Source of the DNA: Favolaschia claudopus
Taxonomy: Eukaryota > Basidiomycota > Agaricomycetes > Agaricales > Mycenaceae
Direction of reading: 5' to 3'
NCBI GenBank assembly: GCA_037176885.1
Contig: JAWWNJ010000040.1
Coordinates: forward strand, 248,001-312,000
DNA length: 64,000 nt
The translations under genes were made by a program, and so were the position numbers. Below the pieces are notes generated by a model. That model saw nothing but the letters and a program-made list of their open reading frames with translations, made no database searches and was not told where the DNA came from. Below are positions 53,782-64,000 of this stretch, one piece after another; position 1 is the first letter of the stretch, and every line of letters starts with the position of its first letter.

Positions 53782-54660
53782 TAGGGTATATCACAGTAGC
53801 GGATTTGGCGGATTTGAGGCTCGATTTCGATTTGGATTTGAGCAAATATCACAGTTGTCACACATGCTGTCATTCGGCAGCAAGTCTCGGCATCAGACGG
53901 CAGAGATACAAAATCTCACCTGATTTTATTCCCCTCTCCTACTGTCGGCCTGTCGCGATTCTGGCTGCTACAACTAGTAAATTAGAGAGTTTGCGGTGAG
54001 CCGCCAGAAGCCACCTGGCGGCTCTAACGGCATGCGGATTGGAGCGGCTACGTCATGTGGCGGCTCGTTCAGCGGCTCGTCGCGCGCGGTCCTTAGCGGT
54101 TGGGTAGTGGTTGTGTACCTTGCATACTTGACTATACCTTCAGCCAATGAGAGTTCGTTGTCCAAACGTGCATAATTGTTTTGAATTGAAGCAATTTCCA
54201 GCGTCAACCGAAGTCTTCGGCTCGAATGCGCGATAGCGTCAGATTTTCGGGTCCAATTTTCTTCGTGTGTGTATGGCTCAAGACATAGATGACTAAGTAC
54301 TAAGAATAGACTCGCAAAACCAAATTTGAACCAGTCTTACCAGCCGCCAAACGAGCCGCCAGACAGCATAGCCGCTCCAATCCGCATGCCATTAGAGCCG
54401 CCAGGTGGCTTCTGGCGGCTCACCGCAAACTCTCTATTAGAACCTCTGGAGACTCAAATACCAGGCAAAAGCGCCCTGGGACGCGTTCAAAATTTGTCCT
54501 CGCTGAAGCGGCAAGAATGTCGTGATGATCCACAGCATTTTCCAGCTGATCCCGCGGACTTTTCCGGAGTTTTCGGCACTTCGCCGAGTGTCACACTGAC
54601 TGAAATCCAAATCGAAATCAAGCTCGAAATCCACCAAATCCGCTACTGTGATATACCCTA
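53782..54660. mobile_element. Foldback pair enclosing a TA-target MITE
   Basis: TAGGGTATATCACAGTAGCG at 53782 is mirrored at the 54660 end over about 75 bp. Between these arms lies a second, tighter inverted pair (53989-54433). The outer arms contain GATTTCGATTTGGATTT-type repeats. Confidence 0.6.
53989..54433. mobile_element. 445-bp MITE with about 100-bp TIRs
   Basis: GAGAGTTTGCGGTGAGCCGC continues as near-identical inverted arms of about 100 bp (CCACCTGGCGGCTCTAA, GGCATGCGGATTGGAGCGG). TA lies just outside both ends. There is no ORF. Confidence 0.75.
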
Positions 54661-55614
54661 ATGGCTGGGCTTATGCTCGGCGAGTTACAAAAGAAAATGT
54701 CGGCACTGTTAAAAACGGCGCAGTGCTTTAGACAAAACGCAGACGCTTGGCCGAGGAAGTTTCTTCCTCCTGACTTGGAAAGCATTACCTTCGTGCTATC
54801 GGCGGTCAACGAAATACGCGACCTCATGCTATGCCGACAATACCATGCCCCCGACCTCCGACCCGCTGCTGTCAGCGACACACCGAGCCCCCCTACTTTT
54901 GCGGAAGTCGTCAAGGCTCCACCAGAACCGGCCGAAGCGCGGCCCCAACAACCCTCCAAGCCGAGACACCAACCAGCGGCGCCCAGGCGAGACGCTGCAA
55001 AGCCCAGCCGACGTGCCCTACCCTCCACGCGCCTGATTGTTGACCTCTCGGGCTGCCATCCGACCAAGAAACCTCACCCCGCTTCGTTGTGCAACGCTCT
55101 CAACGACGCCCTGGGCGGAAGACTTGCAGTCAGCGCTGTCTCCACCGCACGCAGCGGTAATTTAATCCTGCATGCTTCTGCGCCGGCATGCTCTGCGCAG
55201 GCCCTTGCAGCACACCGCTCGCTCGTCTCAGGGAGTACAATATCCCCACTGCTTGGGATCGCTGACCCTGCAGAGCCCCCAATGTACCCGGCTGATTCTT
55301 GGCACAAGGTGGTTTTCCATCGAGTGCCCTTAATGCAGCCAGGAGCTCTCCCTTCCGATCGGGACTTCAATCGGGAAGTCGCAAAGCGCAACCAGCTCCC
55401 AGGAACCCAGTACCGCATTGGTAATGTGCGGTTCCTGCTCGAGCGGGACAAGGTTCCACGGGAGGAGGTAACGGTACGAGTCGACTTTATTGAGCAGGAA
55501 GATGCCCGTCGCTTTTTGCGTGACGGAATTTTTCTGTTTGGTTCTCACTGTCGGGCCACACGGTACAAGCCACGGTCGTCGAACGGAAGGCGGACCTCTG
55601 GAGGCCACGGCTAA
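54661..55614 (+). CDS. LINE ORF1 (gag-like) protein, truncated element
   Basis: This is a 317-codon frame from ATG 54661. It has an N-terminal helical segment, a Pro/Ala-rich linker, then TRLIVDLSG and an Ala-rich region, and later WHKVVFHRVP, RIGNVRFLL and FGSHCRATRYKPR, an order I associate with RNA-binding ORF1 proteins of fungal Tad1-like LINEs. The zinc knuckles and the downstream ORF2 are missing, because sequence after 55614 is unrelated. It would coat element RNA in an intact LINE. It is separate from the LINE at 24.8 kb. Confidence 0.65.
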   Translation: MAGLMLGELQKKMSALLKTAQCFRQNADAWPRKFLPPDLESITFVLSAVNEIRDLMLCRQYHAPDLRPAAVSDTPSPPTFAEVVKAPPEPAEARPQQPSKPRHQPAAPRRDAAKPSRRALPSTRLIVDLSGCHPTKKPHPASLCNALNDALGGRLAVSAVSTARSGNLILHASAPACSAQALAAHRSLVSGSTISPLLGIADPAEPPMYPADSWHKVVFHRVPLMQPGALPSDRDFNREVAKRNQLPGTQYRIGNVRFLLERDKVPREEVTVRVDFIEQEDARRFLRDGIFLFGSHCRATRYKPRSSNGRRTSGGHG

Positions 55615-55674
55615 TTAGCCTCTTTTCTTTTCTCTATGGTTATGCTCTATGGTTTACGTACCGTTTGCCACTTA

Positions 55675-55939
55675 CTGTACTAATTCGACCGGTTGTTCAC
55701 TGGATGTCACCCGTCACCCAAATTGTTCACTGGACAAGTTGTTCACAACACGTCAATCACATCAAAATTACCAAATATGGTAAGCCGGCATTGCTCGGCA
55801 GATGCCGGCCGGAGATTTTTTCGATTTTCTTGCCCTTTCTGGGCCAAAAAACTCGGTGTCACCCGTCACCACCTTCAAAAAAGTTCAGTTCACGACGGGC
55901 CGTCACACATAACGTGAACAACCGGTCGGATTAGTACAG
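55675..55939. mobile_element. 265-bp MITE, TA target
   Basis: TIR CTGTACTAATTCGACCGGTT, one mismatch in about 26 bp, mirrored at 55939; TA flanks both sides. Internally GTTCACTGGATGTCACCCGT-like motifs repeat. Confidence 0.8.
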
Positions 55940-56165
55940 TACGCCGTCCACCCACCCGCTACCTCCCCACTCCAAGACTATACTCTACCTGCATCGGTCG
56001 AATCCCCCTAGCACAACATCCCGTATTTATTGCCCTTTCGGCACCGCGTCTTAGTAGTTAGTTTACTTGTTGCGGTATAGAAATGCTGATACAAAAAACA
56101 AAAAAAAAAAAACAGCGTATCATGTGACTGACACGTGCGTATGGGAAAACAAACCGAGTGCCAGT

Positions 56166-56407
56166 CACAGCGGCGTTTCCTCAATTTATCGGCCCGACAA
56201 GTTAATTGTTAAGTGCAAAGTTTCTAGTTGGAAAAATTTCGCACAAAAATGTTAGGTAAATAGCGATCCGAAATTTCCATATAAGAAAATTACGCGGTCA
56301 CGTGACAGGCTATTTATGCAACGTTTTTCCGCCAAATTTTTCCAACTAAAAACTTTGCACTTAACAATTAACTTGTCGGGCCAATAAATTGAGGAAACTC
56401 CGCTGTG
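56166..56407. mobile_element. 242-bp MITE with about 80-bp TIRs, 3-bp target duplication
   Basis: CACAGCGGCGTTTCCTCAAT is mirrored at the right end over about 80 bp (GTTAATTGTTAAGTGCAAAG). AGT flanks both sides (56163-56165; 56408-56410). CAC... ends with a 3-bp duplication suit CACTA-like or Harbinger-like enzymes. Confidence 0.8.
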
Positions 56408-56409
56408 AG

Positions 56410-57131
56410 TACGGGAGTCGCGGAATCCAGCCAAATGGGGACTCGACACGTTTTCCTCCAATAACTGCTTCATCCTCCTCAAGGCTCCATTCCAACAATG
56501 CTAGCATTTCATTGATCTGAATTTCATGAACACGAGAGGTACCATACAAAAGCAATAGCATCAGGGACCCGATAACCTGGTCAGAGGTCGGAAAAGTGGG
56601 TTTCATGGGCACGTTCGGGGAATCCGGTCAGAGAACTCAACCCTTAGCATTTTGTATTGACGGTAAAAGATGAAGGAAGAACAAATTTTAGAAATCATTC
56701 GTTGTTTCGAGAATCCGAGGGCACGCGCCGCCGCAGAGCGCGACCCGAAGGGGAGCGCGCGGCGCGTGCCGAGGATTGAGAAAAAAGAGATTTAAACGTT
56801 CGACGCAAATCAATCACAGTACACTCCGAGTTGTCGCATTTGTTCTCTTCAAATGGCTATCTAACATCACTGATGTGGACAGGGGTGCATAATTTTCAAG
56901 GTACACCGCCAAAGTGCAGACACATCGGAAACAGCTGGGAAACTCACATGAAGGCACATGTCCCACCACATGTGCGCAGATGGGATCTAGGTGGTTGCCA
57001 GCTGGCCGGCGCAGCTGCACTTCCAGGTGCGAGACACCTGGCTGCCCATGTGTCGGGCATATATTCAAACCAGCTGCCTTACATCCCGCCAATAATAAAT
57101 ATTTTTTACGACTAGTAGGTTCCAAGCGCAA
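56410..57131. other. Intergenic tract with CACATG/CAGCTGG motif cluster
   Basis: No gene is seen. 56935-57060 carries repeated CACATGTCC, CACATGTG and CCAGCTGGCCG motifs. Related motifs (CACCAGCTGGCCGCC, GACACATGGCGGACACATG) lie at 63486-63550, beyond the other end of the gene pair, so these may be subterminal repeats of one transposon. No terminal inverted repeat was found. Confidence 0.4.
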
Positions 57132-60100
57132 CTAATCCGAATCACTATTGTTACTGTACTCCTTGTCCGACTTGTCTGACTCATGCGACACGGCATTCTC
57201 TGAGTCCTCTTCACTCCCTGACTCTGCATCCCGCGCCTCCTTCGCCCTGGCGCTTAGTCGAATTTCTCGGCGTGCGCGACCTGACGCTACGGAGGGTCCG
57301 GCTAAGATAGCTGCCGAACTCGTCGACTTTTTCTTGGTTCCCGTCTTTCGTTTTTTGCTCGGCCTTGGCTGCATCTCTTCAACGTCTGATTCGTTGTCAG
57401 TGGCCTCCGGCTTCCTACGCTTGTTTGCTGACGAAGCTTTTTTGGCAGCCTTTTGGGCCCGAAGAACGGAAGCCAACTCGAAATGTTTTGCGCGCCTGTC
57501 CGAATCTGGGAAGAGCGGGATTGGAGCAACCAAGTCTCTGGGAAGAGTGGCGCGAAGAAGGTGAGAATTGTGAAAGGCGTGCATGTTGATAAAAAATCGA
57601 TCCAGGGGTTGGTGAACAATGTAGTTCTCCACTTGGTCGGACTCGGTACGTTCTTGCATTCGCAAACGCTGTCCCGAGGCCTCACAATTTGCCGAATGAC
57701 AGTCGTGCTGAGCGTTGAATTTGAACTTGATGTTCTACCAATTCTTTTTAATAACGAGCTACGATAAATTGAAAGCCACTGAACGACTCACCTTGGCTGG
57801 GATAATTAAGAACGTGGTTTCAGCGTCGCGACGAACAAGGACTGGCATCCCAAATATGTCATCTCGAGCTCCGAGAATTTGGAACATTTCTACAACGAGC
57901 ACAGCTGCATCCGATTCATCGACGAGAATGTCTGATACGCGCCCCGATATAACGGAGGAATTCTGAACTACGTTCAGCCCGATGACACCGAATAAATATA
58001 TGTATAGTTCCAAACTCACCATCGGTGATGTTGCGAATACCCAGGAGCTAAGAAAGCACTCGTCCAAGGATTCGGCAACAACGGAGGAGCACTTTCTCCA
58101 CAGAGACTCCGGGGCATAATTCCCAAAGTTGAGAGCGCGAGAGGCACTTGTCGAGCGTAACGCGAAGGTCTTTCTTGCACCCTCGCCTCGCTTCACGGAC
58201 ACCAATTTAAACTCTCCTGGATGATATCGGTTCGTCAACAACCAGCACCGTACTAGTAGATAATTGCTGAACATACCCGGTTTAGCCGACTCAGGTGCGC
58301 TCCACCCAAGAAGCTTTTGTAATACGGGACGTTCTGTCATGAATTGGCGGACTCCGCTTCCCGGTCGTTCCCAAGTCCCACCTTCGCCCATGGGCCACCA
58401 CCCCCCCGTCAAGCGATGTTTCATGCCTTCTTGATCGGCCAATTGTAGCGCTATATCTCGACTGGGAGCGAGATGGTTGGACAAAATAGAGCAGTATCGG
58501 AAAACCCCATTGAACGACTCAAAAATTTCAGTAGCTACCCCGATCAGGGGACCAAACCGAACCACGTCTTCATCTATATGTGTTAAGAGGTGATACTTGA
58601 TCTTCGTAACAATTTTTGAGGGATCGATTTTCGCAAAGATATCAAGAACATTTGCGATTGCAGTTTTAAGGTCAGCCTGCGGATATATTAAGGTTAAGAA
58701 ATGTACGAGCTGGCGGATGAAGCGCACCCGATACTCCGCTAGATTGCGGATCTCAGGAACCCAAAGGAGCGCTGAAAGTTCCCCAGCAGCCTTCCAGGCG
58801 GTGAATAGATCATCCCTAACAATGCCGTAGAGGTGAAATATGTTCGTCTGCGCAAGAGTCTTTAATTGTCGGCCAATCAGTGAGCCAGCATATTGCAAAA
58901 TATACGCAGACCGAATCGGGTGGATGGAAAGCCCGTCAACGGTGGTGGATTGGAGGCGAAGAGCATACGTCTGCTTCTGCTCCGCAGACCAGGGAGTATG
59001 TGTTATATGCCACACATATTTGATGATTCCGAGTAGGATCGTGTGCAGGATTTCTATAGGTGTATCTTTCGTGGGGTCGAAACCTTGTTGGATCAGAGAC
59101 AATTACTTGGACGGCGCGAAAGGGTTTCGAACAATCAAATACACACCTTTGGTGGTCAGAAACCCATTGTAGATTGTATCACGGTTTTCGACTGTCCATT
59201 GGATGAGTTCTTTCTGGATCTCTTCGACAGAGCGCGTAGGGTTGTCTTTTCGCATTTGTTTGAACCGTGTTATCAGATCATCGATCCAAACCTGTGTGTA
59301 GGCGTCCTTGACTCCAGTCTCGGTCTGTAACTCTTTCACAGGCTTGCTAATACCCGAACACGCCATTTCAACCTGCTTTTCGAGCTCGGAAAGAATATAT
59401 TCTTTCGTTCGGGGCATACCGGCCTGCAAATAATTCACGATAACCAAGGTGAAATCCTTTGTATATTACAAAGACGTGGATAAATACCTCGAAGAGGGCA
59501 TGATAACCGTCGTCTGTGGCTTTGTCTTTTTGTGATCCGCCTACACGGCACTTTCTGCAAAAACAGTTACCCTTCCCGCCAATATGAGAGCAAATCTCGC
59601 TCTGCATTGGATTATCCGATGGTCCAGCGTTGCAGTAAATGCTAATGCAAGTGGCCTCCCCGCGCTCGTCTCGGACTTCTAGAGGATCAGTATGTGTCTC
59701 GCTGTCAAGAAAAGTTGTCAGCGAATCGAATCGACCAACTGACGAGGAAATCATGCTAACTCAATTGCCGCCTTGAACTCTCGGAATTGTTCAGCGACGG
59801 AGGCGTGCGGGGAAGTGGAGACGAAGTGAACATGAAACTCTTGCTGGAGGATTCGCCGCGGCAAATTTTGGTGCGTCAGGTACGCATTCCAATGTTTGTT
59901 CCAGGATTTACTTCGATTTCCGGAGACGTCGTCTGCAAAATAATTGACAAAGCTGGAGTAAAGTGGCCGGCCAGCAGCAATTTTTCGTTTCGGATTTGGC
60001 ATTCGAGAATGATGACCGGCGTTTTTGGTCGACGCTATTGGGAATGGTTTTCGGATGCCATCTTGACATTCACGAGTTGTACGCACACCCCCATTCCGGG

Positions 60101-61786
60101 ATCTCCCCGTCTTCCTCGAGATCGTGGAAGTTTTGTGTCAATTCTTCAGCGGAAACGAGCTGTGTTTTGTTATCAAGAATGGTTGCGAGATTCTGAGGAG
60201 TCAAGAGTTGAATTGAACACAAAATATGTACACCAAAAGGACAAAATCTGACTCACTTGTTCGTTGAATGAAATGGAGAATGCATCCGCAAAAACACGTC
60301 CCCGAAATTCTACCCAACGAACTGGGATGATTAGTCTTCCATCGCGTAGCCGAGCCACCTCGTTCACATAATAATGTTTGAGTCCAGCATCGTACATCGG
60401 ACTTAGGATGTCAAGGTCCATAGCCTTGCGCCACTTTTCTGCATGCCAGACCTCCCGGATGATTCCATCCTCAGGTATCTCTGGATACACATGGATCAGT
60501 TTGCGGGTGGTTGGATTTGCCCAGTCCTTTGACCGAAAACACCTCAGCTGAGATCAAGTCAAGAAATTAAAGGAATCGTGATGACCTTTGCAATGATTGC
60601 CTTCGGATCATTTATATAAAATACATTCCCGAGAGGAGACTTGCATGGGATGGTCGGAATGCCGCACTGAGCCCTTAGTTGTTTTTGAACCTTGCGCAGC
60701 TGATCGAATGACGGAACATTTTTGCAATTTGCTTCCTTCAAAATCCAAAGAAAAACCCGCATGAGGGAGCTCGAAATGCGGAGCCGCGGAAGGTTGTCCA
60801 ACGTATCCAGCAAGAACATCTACGGTGAGTTTCTTCTTTGAATTCAAGCGGAAATAATGCCAACACGCACCATCTTCGACGGATATGGGAACCATTCATT
60901 GTCGGCGGCAACTTGCGGTGCTGAGTTTTGAATTTCTTGAGGTTCCGGGCCATCCAGATCTGACCTCCCTGTCAGTAGCCATTCGGCATGGCAATTTGCT
61001 CACTGGCAGAGCGCAACAAGTCGAGTCGAAGATCGACTTCGCGACGCAGTGACGACATTGATGATCATCAATCATGTGATCGAAACGAACCATCGCCGCT
61101 CCTTTTCTCTTTCCCCCACGTCCATCGAAGGACTCACCAATGTTTCCAATAATCTGCGCAAGCCAGTCGTCATCCTGTTCCTCAACGATGCTCTGATCTC
61201 CGAAACCCAACTTCCGAGCTGTGCTTTCCGGATTCCACAAACCAAAAATCTCAGCCTCCTTGCGCAATCGGTCTTCGCGCAGCTCGGCCTTTTCGACCAC
61301 GTCTCCAGCAGTGAAACTGGCCCCATTCAATCTATACTCCTCCCACATATTCTCTTCCGCTTCGCTTATCTGTGACGACGACTGTTCGCCAGCGACAGAC
61401 ATCGAAGTACCTGGGACTGCAAAGGCAATCTCCCGAAGCTTGTCTGTAGCTGAGGCGGCGTCTCTTTCTCTTCCCAATCTTTCCTTCCTTCGCTGCTGCT
61501 CTCGACCCCGCTGTACAGCCTTCGTGTGTGCCCCTGTCGACAAATGGTTCTGACCGCTTTTAATCTGGATCCATTCTCGCCGTTCCGGAGGAAGATGGGC
61601 ATTGCAGGCCCTACACTGAACTTGTGTGCGCTCCTGATTGAACCTAAAGTCTACAAGAATCGAATTATCAAGACATGAATGCTTGTATTGGAGCGGTTGA
61701 CTGTACCCTCTTCGCGGAGATTCGTCTGCCCCCGGATTGGCATTGGTCAAGAGCAAAGAAAAAACGAGGCATTCAGAGGCTTCCAT
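57132..61786 (-). CDS. Intact CMC-type (CACTA/Plavaka-like) fungal transposase
   Basis: Eleven exons joined by GT-AG introns (51-66 nt, except the first of 139 nt) give 1,326 codons without a stop. Exons: 61138-61786, 60871-60998, 60586-60819, 60257-60526, 60087-60192, 59761-60034, 59488-59701, 59147-59423, 58020-59083, 57792-57962 and 57132-57725. Residues 58-87 hold a BED-like C-x2-C-x19-H-x5-H finger. [19 protein letters not shown] and [12 protein letters not shown] follow. Likely catalytic acids lie in [16 protein letters not shown] and FESFN. The C-terminus is basic, then Ser/Asp-rich. The role is cutting and joining of transposon ends. It shares a short promoter with the plus-strand gene at 61950. 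Intactness suggests recent activity. Confidence 0.82.
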
Positions 61787-61949
61787 CGGTTGCTCCGGCG
61801 CTCAAAACTCAAGCCTATTTTACCTCGAAAAAAATTGTTCGCCTCAGCAAAAATGGATACCACTGCACCCGCTTTCCCAATTAGGAACTGGTCGGTGTAT
61901 AACTGTGCTCTAGAGTCGACACCTCGGTATCCCCTCAATCTCATTCCCC
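61787..61949. promoter_or_regulatory. Bidirectional promoter, 163 bp
   Basis: The two start codons face apart across 163 bp, so both genes must share this interval for transcription initiation. It is AT-richer than the flanking exons (TCGAAAAAAATTGTTCGCC). No clear TATA box is assigned. Confidence 0.6.
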
Positions 61950-63285
61950 ATGTCGCGCTCAAGCTCTCCTGTTGACTCTGACGATGAAATGCGCCTCGCC
62001 ATGAAACAAGTCACCCCAACTGTCGTTCGTACCGGCACCAAGCGACCCCATACCAACCTTTCCGGTCAAGACGACGCTGACTCTGACGACGCTGCTGCCC
62101 CACGGAATCTATCGCTCTCCAATCAGAATCTCGTCATGGCTGCCAAGCGCTACGGCGAGAGGAAGCGCCTTCGAGGGGATCAAATTGCTGAGCTCGAGTC
62201 ATTCGTGAATGTGAGTTCCTTTCCTAAATGCCCGACTGTGTCCTCATACCCGCAATAGGATCCTGCGCCACTCCGGGAAGTCAAGTTAATGGCCAATGGG
62301 TTGGCTCTCGCCAATCAATTGGAGCAGATTGTCGCAGCCAAGCCGCCCTTTGAGCTTTCCGACGATCTCCAGGTATATATCTGGCTTTGATATTGTGTCG
62401 CGACTGTAACATAATTTCAGCTCAACATCAAGAAATACGCCCCGGCCATTCTCTTGTCTGAACGCCTCGGATCGTATAAAGGCGACGTTCCCACCGAGGC
62501 TCTAATGGTATGTTGCGTGCACTCTCATTTCGCCACTTCATTTCTCGCTAGGAAATCATCAAAAGGCTTCGCTTCAGCATCCCCGATGGATTGGAGCATA
62601 TCCCAGCGGACTGGAACAAAGTCATCTCCTTCGCTGAATATTGCCTCACGCAGAAACGTGCAACGATGAAGAAAGCGGTGAGTTCCCCGACGCGGTGGTT
62701 CTAAGTGTGTTTGACATCGCTATTCAGATCCGGGCGAGTCTCAAGCCCGTCACAGACAAGGACACGAAGGTGGTTACTTACGCCGAGGACACCAAGAAGC
62801 ACGACAACATCTACAAGCTCGCTTCGGCGATCGTCAAGGGCACCAATTGCACCGTCAACGTCATTCTATGCTCCCGCGTGGCCCTCATGGTATGTTCTGG
62901 CGGATCTGACTTCGTATTGACCTGATTTGGACCTGAATATAGCGCAAGGTGTATTTGAAGCATCCCGACTCGAAGTTCTGGGACAAGTTGGACGCCAAGT
63001 TGGATGAAATTCGCGAAGATGCTGATGGTGATCCCAAGCAGCTCGTACGGTATGGCCTTCGAGTTTATATCATCATCCCTCAGCTCACAGATGAACATTT
63101 TTAGTGGGTTCCGCCATGTACTTGAGCAAGACCAGAAGAAGCACGGCAAGAAGGATTACAAGGATTCCGACATTCAAGACGCGGTCGACAATTTTCAGCA
63201 GAAGGTCGACGACATCATTGATGTCAATGCTGCCACGACTGCGGACGACGATGGAGAACCCGACGCCGAGCCGTCCGAGGGGTAG
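61950..63285 (+). CDS. Conserved hypothetical partner of the transposase, 345 aa
   Basis: Seven exons (61950-62210, 62259-62372, 62421-62507, 62552-62677, 62728-62889, 62943-63049, 63105-63285) with 44-55 nt GT-AG introns keep one frame to TAG. The N-terminus is Ser/Asp-rich; residues 70-78 are ERKRLRGDQ; further blocks are KKYAPAILLSERL, EIIKRLRFSIP, RVALMRKVYLKHP and GFRHVLEQDQKKHG; the tail is acidic. It looks largely helical. It resembles hypothetical proteins that I recall as expanded in mushroom genomes, but no function is known to me. The head-to-head placement with an intact transposase suggests an accessory role such as DNA-end binding; this is inference. Confidence 0.78.
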
Positions 63286-64000
63286 AATACGTTGTGCTTT
63301 GTTCCGCGTTATCTAAAATACACACTTTTCTCCTCTCCCTGTTCGCGAAAGCCGATAATAATAATCATATAAATTGCTCCACGTTCGTTGATCAGTGCCC
63401 ACCACCTGCAGTCCACAGCTGCGCGCCAGCAGTGCGTGGCCACACAATGGTGCCATTAGCGATCAAACCTGTACACCACCTCATCACCAGCTGGCCGCCA
63501 CTCGTCATCGGCATGTGAGCCATGGCTCAACGACACATGGCGGACACATGCCCGCCAATTGGCGGTGTAGCCAGCCTCTGAACGGCGCACCAACTCTGTC
63601 ATTCAATGAAGTCAATGTGGATATGAGTCAGAAATATCGCACACTGAAAGTCAGAATAGCTTCATCTGGCTGTGGGTTAGAGAGTGGATGGATATCCACT
63701 CCATTGAACGACAGGGTTCACCCTTCAACCGTCTTGTACTCTCAAAGAAATCTCAGAGTATGCATTCCGGTTCTCCTTCATACTGGCCATCGAGATGTAT
63801 GACAGGCATAGGGTTAATCCCATATGCAGTCCTCGAGCTCAACAGATGACGTTCACACAAGAGATTTTGTCATGAATGGTGAAGCAACTTCTCATTAAAC
63901 CGGAGGTCATAAAGAGAGTAGGATTACACAGAATGTAATAAGTAAATAAGGAGCCAATCCCCTGAAAAGCAACTTCAACGATGTAGTGGTCCTCTGTCAA
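63286..64000. other. No supported gene; possible element end and dispersed repeat
   Basis: 63430-63560 holds GGCCACAC, CACATGG and CCAGCTGG motifs like those at 56935-57060. 63850-63960 resembles 31040-31150. The frame 63395-63802 has no motif. Confidence 0.4.

Noticed and set aside
57148..57564. 138-codon plus ORF near the transposase C-terminus
   Set aside because: It is the antisense of the last exon; the minus strand keeps frame through eleven exons.

Overview
This window looks like a gene-poor, repeat-rich accessory region of a filamentous basidiomycete, probably an Agaricomycete. The reasons are many 48-60 nt GT-AG introns, an alpha-kinase-like gene with a Cys-rich N-terminus, an intact CMC-type (CACTA/Plavaka-like) fungal transposase of a kind I associate with mushroom-forming fungi, and Ngaro/DIRS, Tc1, Helitron, LINE, MULE-like and hAT-like debris. 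No rRNA gene, functional tRNA gene or CRISPR array is visible. Species is not determinable from the sequence alone; a Rhizoctonia-like relative is only a guess.

Layout. 0-9 kb: an alpha-kinase-like gene (minus strand) carrying a MITE, several small inverted-repeat elements and a compact SUV4-20-like SET gene (plus strand). 9-17 kb: a nested transposon pile. A long-armed MITE holds a second MITE with tRNA-like arms; a Helitron helicase stub follows; then an inverted-duplicate Tc1 element is split by a TA-target TIR element, which is in turn split by a young Ngaro-type retrotransposon without tyrosine recombinase. 17-34 kb: gene fragments, a TIR element carrying an ORF, a hypothetical gene with a MITE in its intron, a minisatellite, a frameshifted LINE, a small chromo-shadow protein gene, a MITE with an exact 8-bp target duplication and a MULE-like element with a 9-bp duplication. 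34.4-43.6 kb: two inward-facing CACTG ends bracket 9.2 kb containing MITEs, uncertain ORFs and a Prp46-like WD40 relic. 43.6-57 kb: relics (GH18 chitinase, tyrosine recombinase, LINE ORF1), a Cys-rich hypothetical gene, a divergent Rheb-like GTPase gene and more MITEs. 57-63.3 kb: an intact 11-exon transposase gene (1,326 aa) head-to-head with an intact 7-exon gene (345 aa) across a 163-bp promoter.

How it fits together. Most coding content belongs to mobile elements. The best host-type genes are the Rheb-like GTPase, the SET protein, the chromo-shadow protein and the (probably interrupted) alpha-kinase. The most interesting unit is the two-gene head-to-head module at 57.1-63.3 kb: both reading frames survive intact across all proposed introns, which suggests a recently active, perhaps two-component, DNA transposon. 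All repeat comparisons were made by eye; start codons and splice sites are my own inference.
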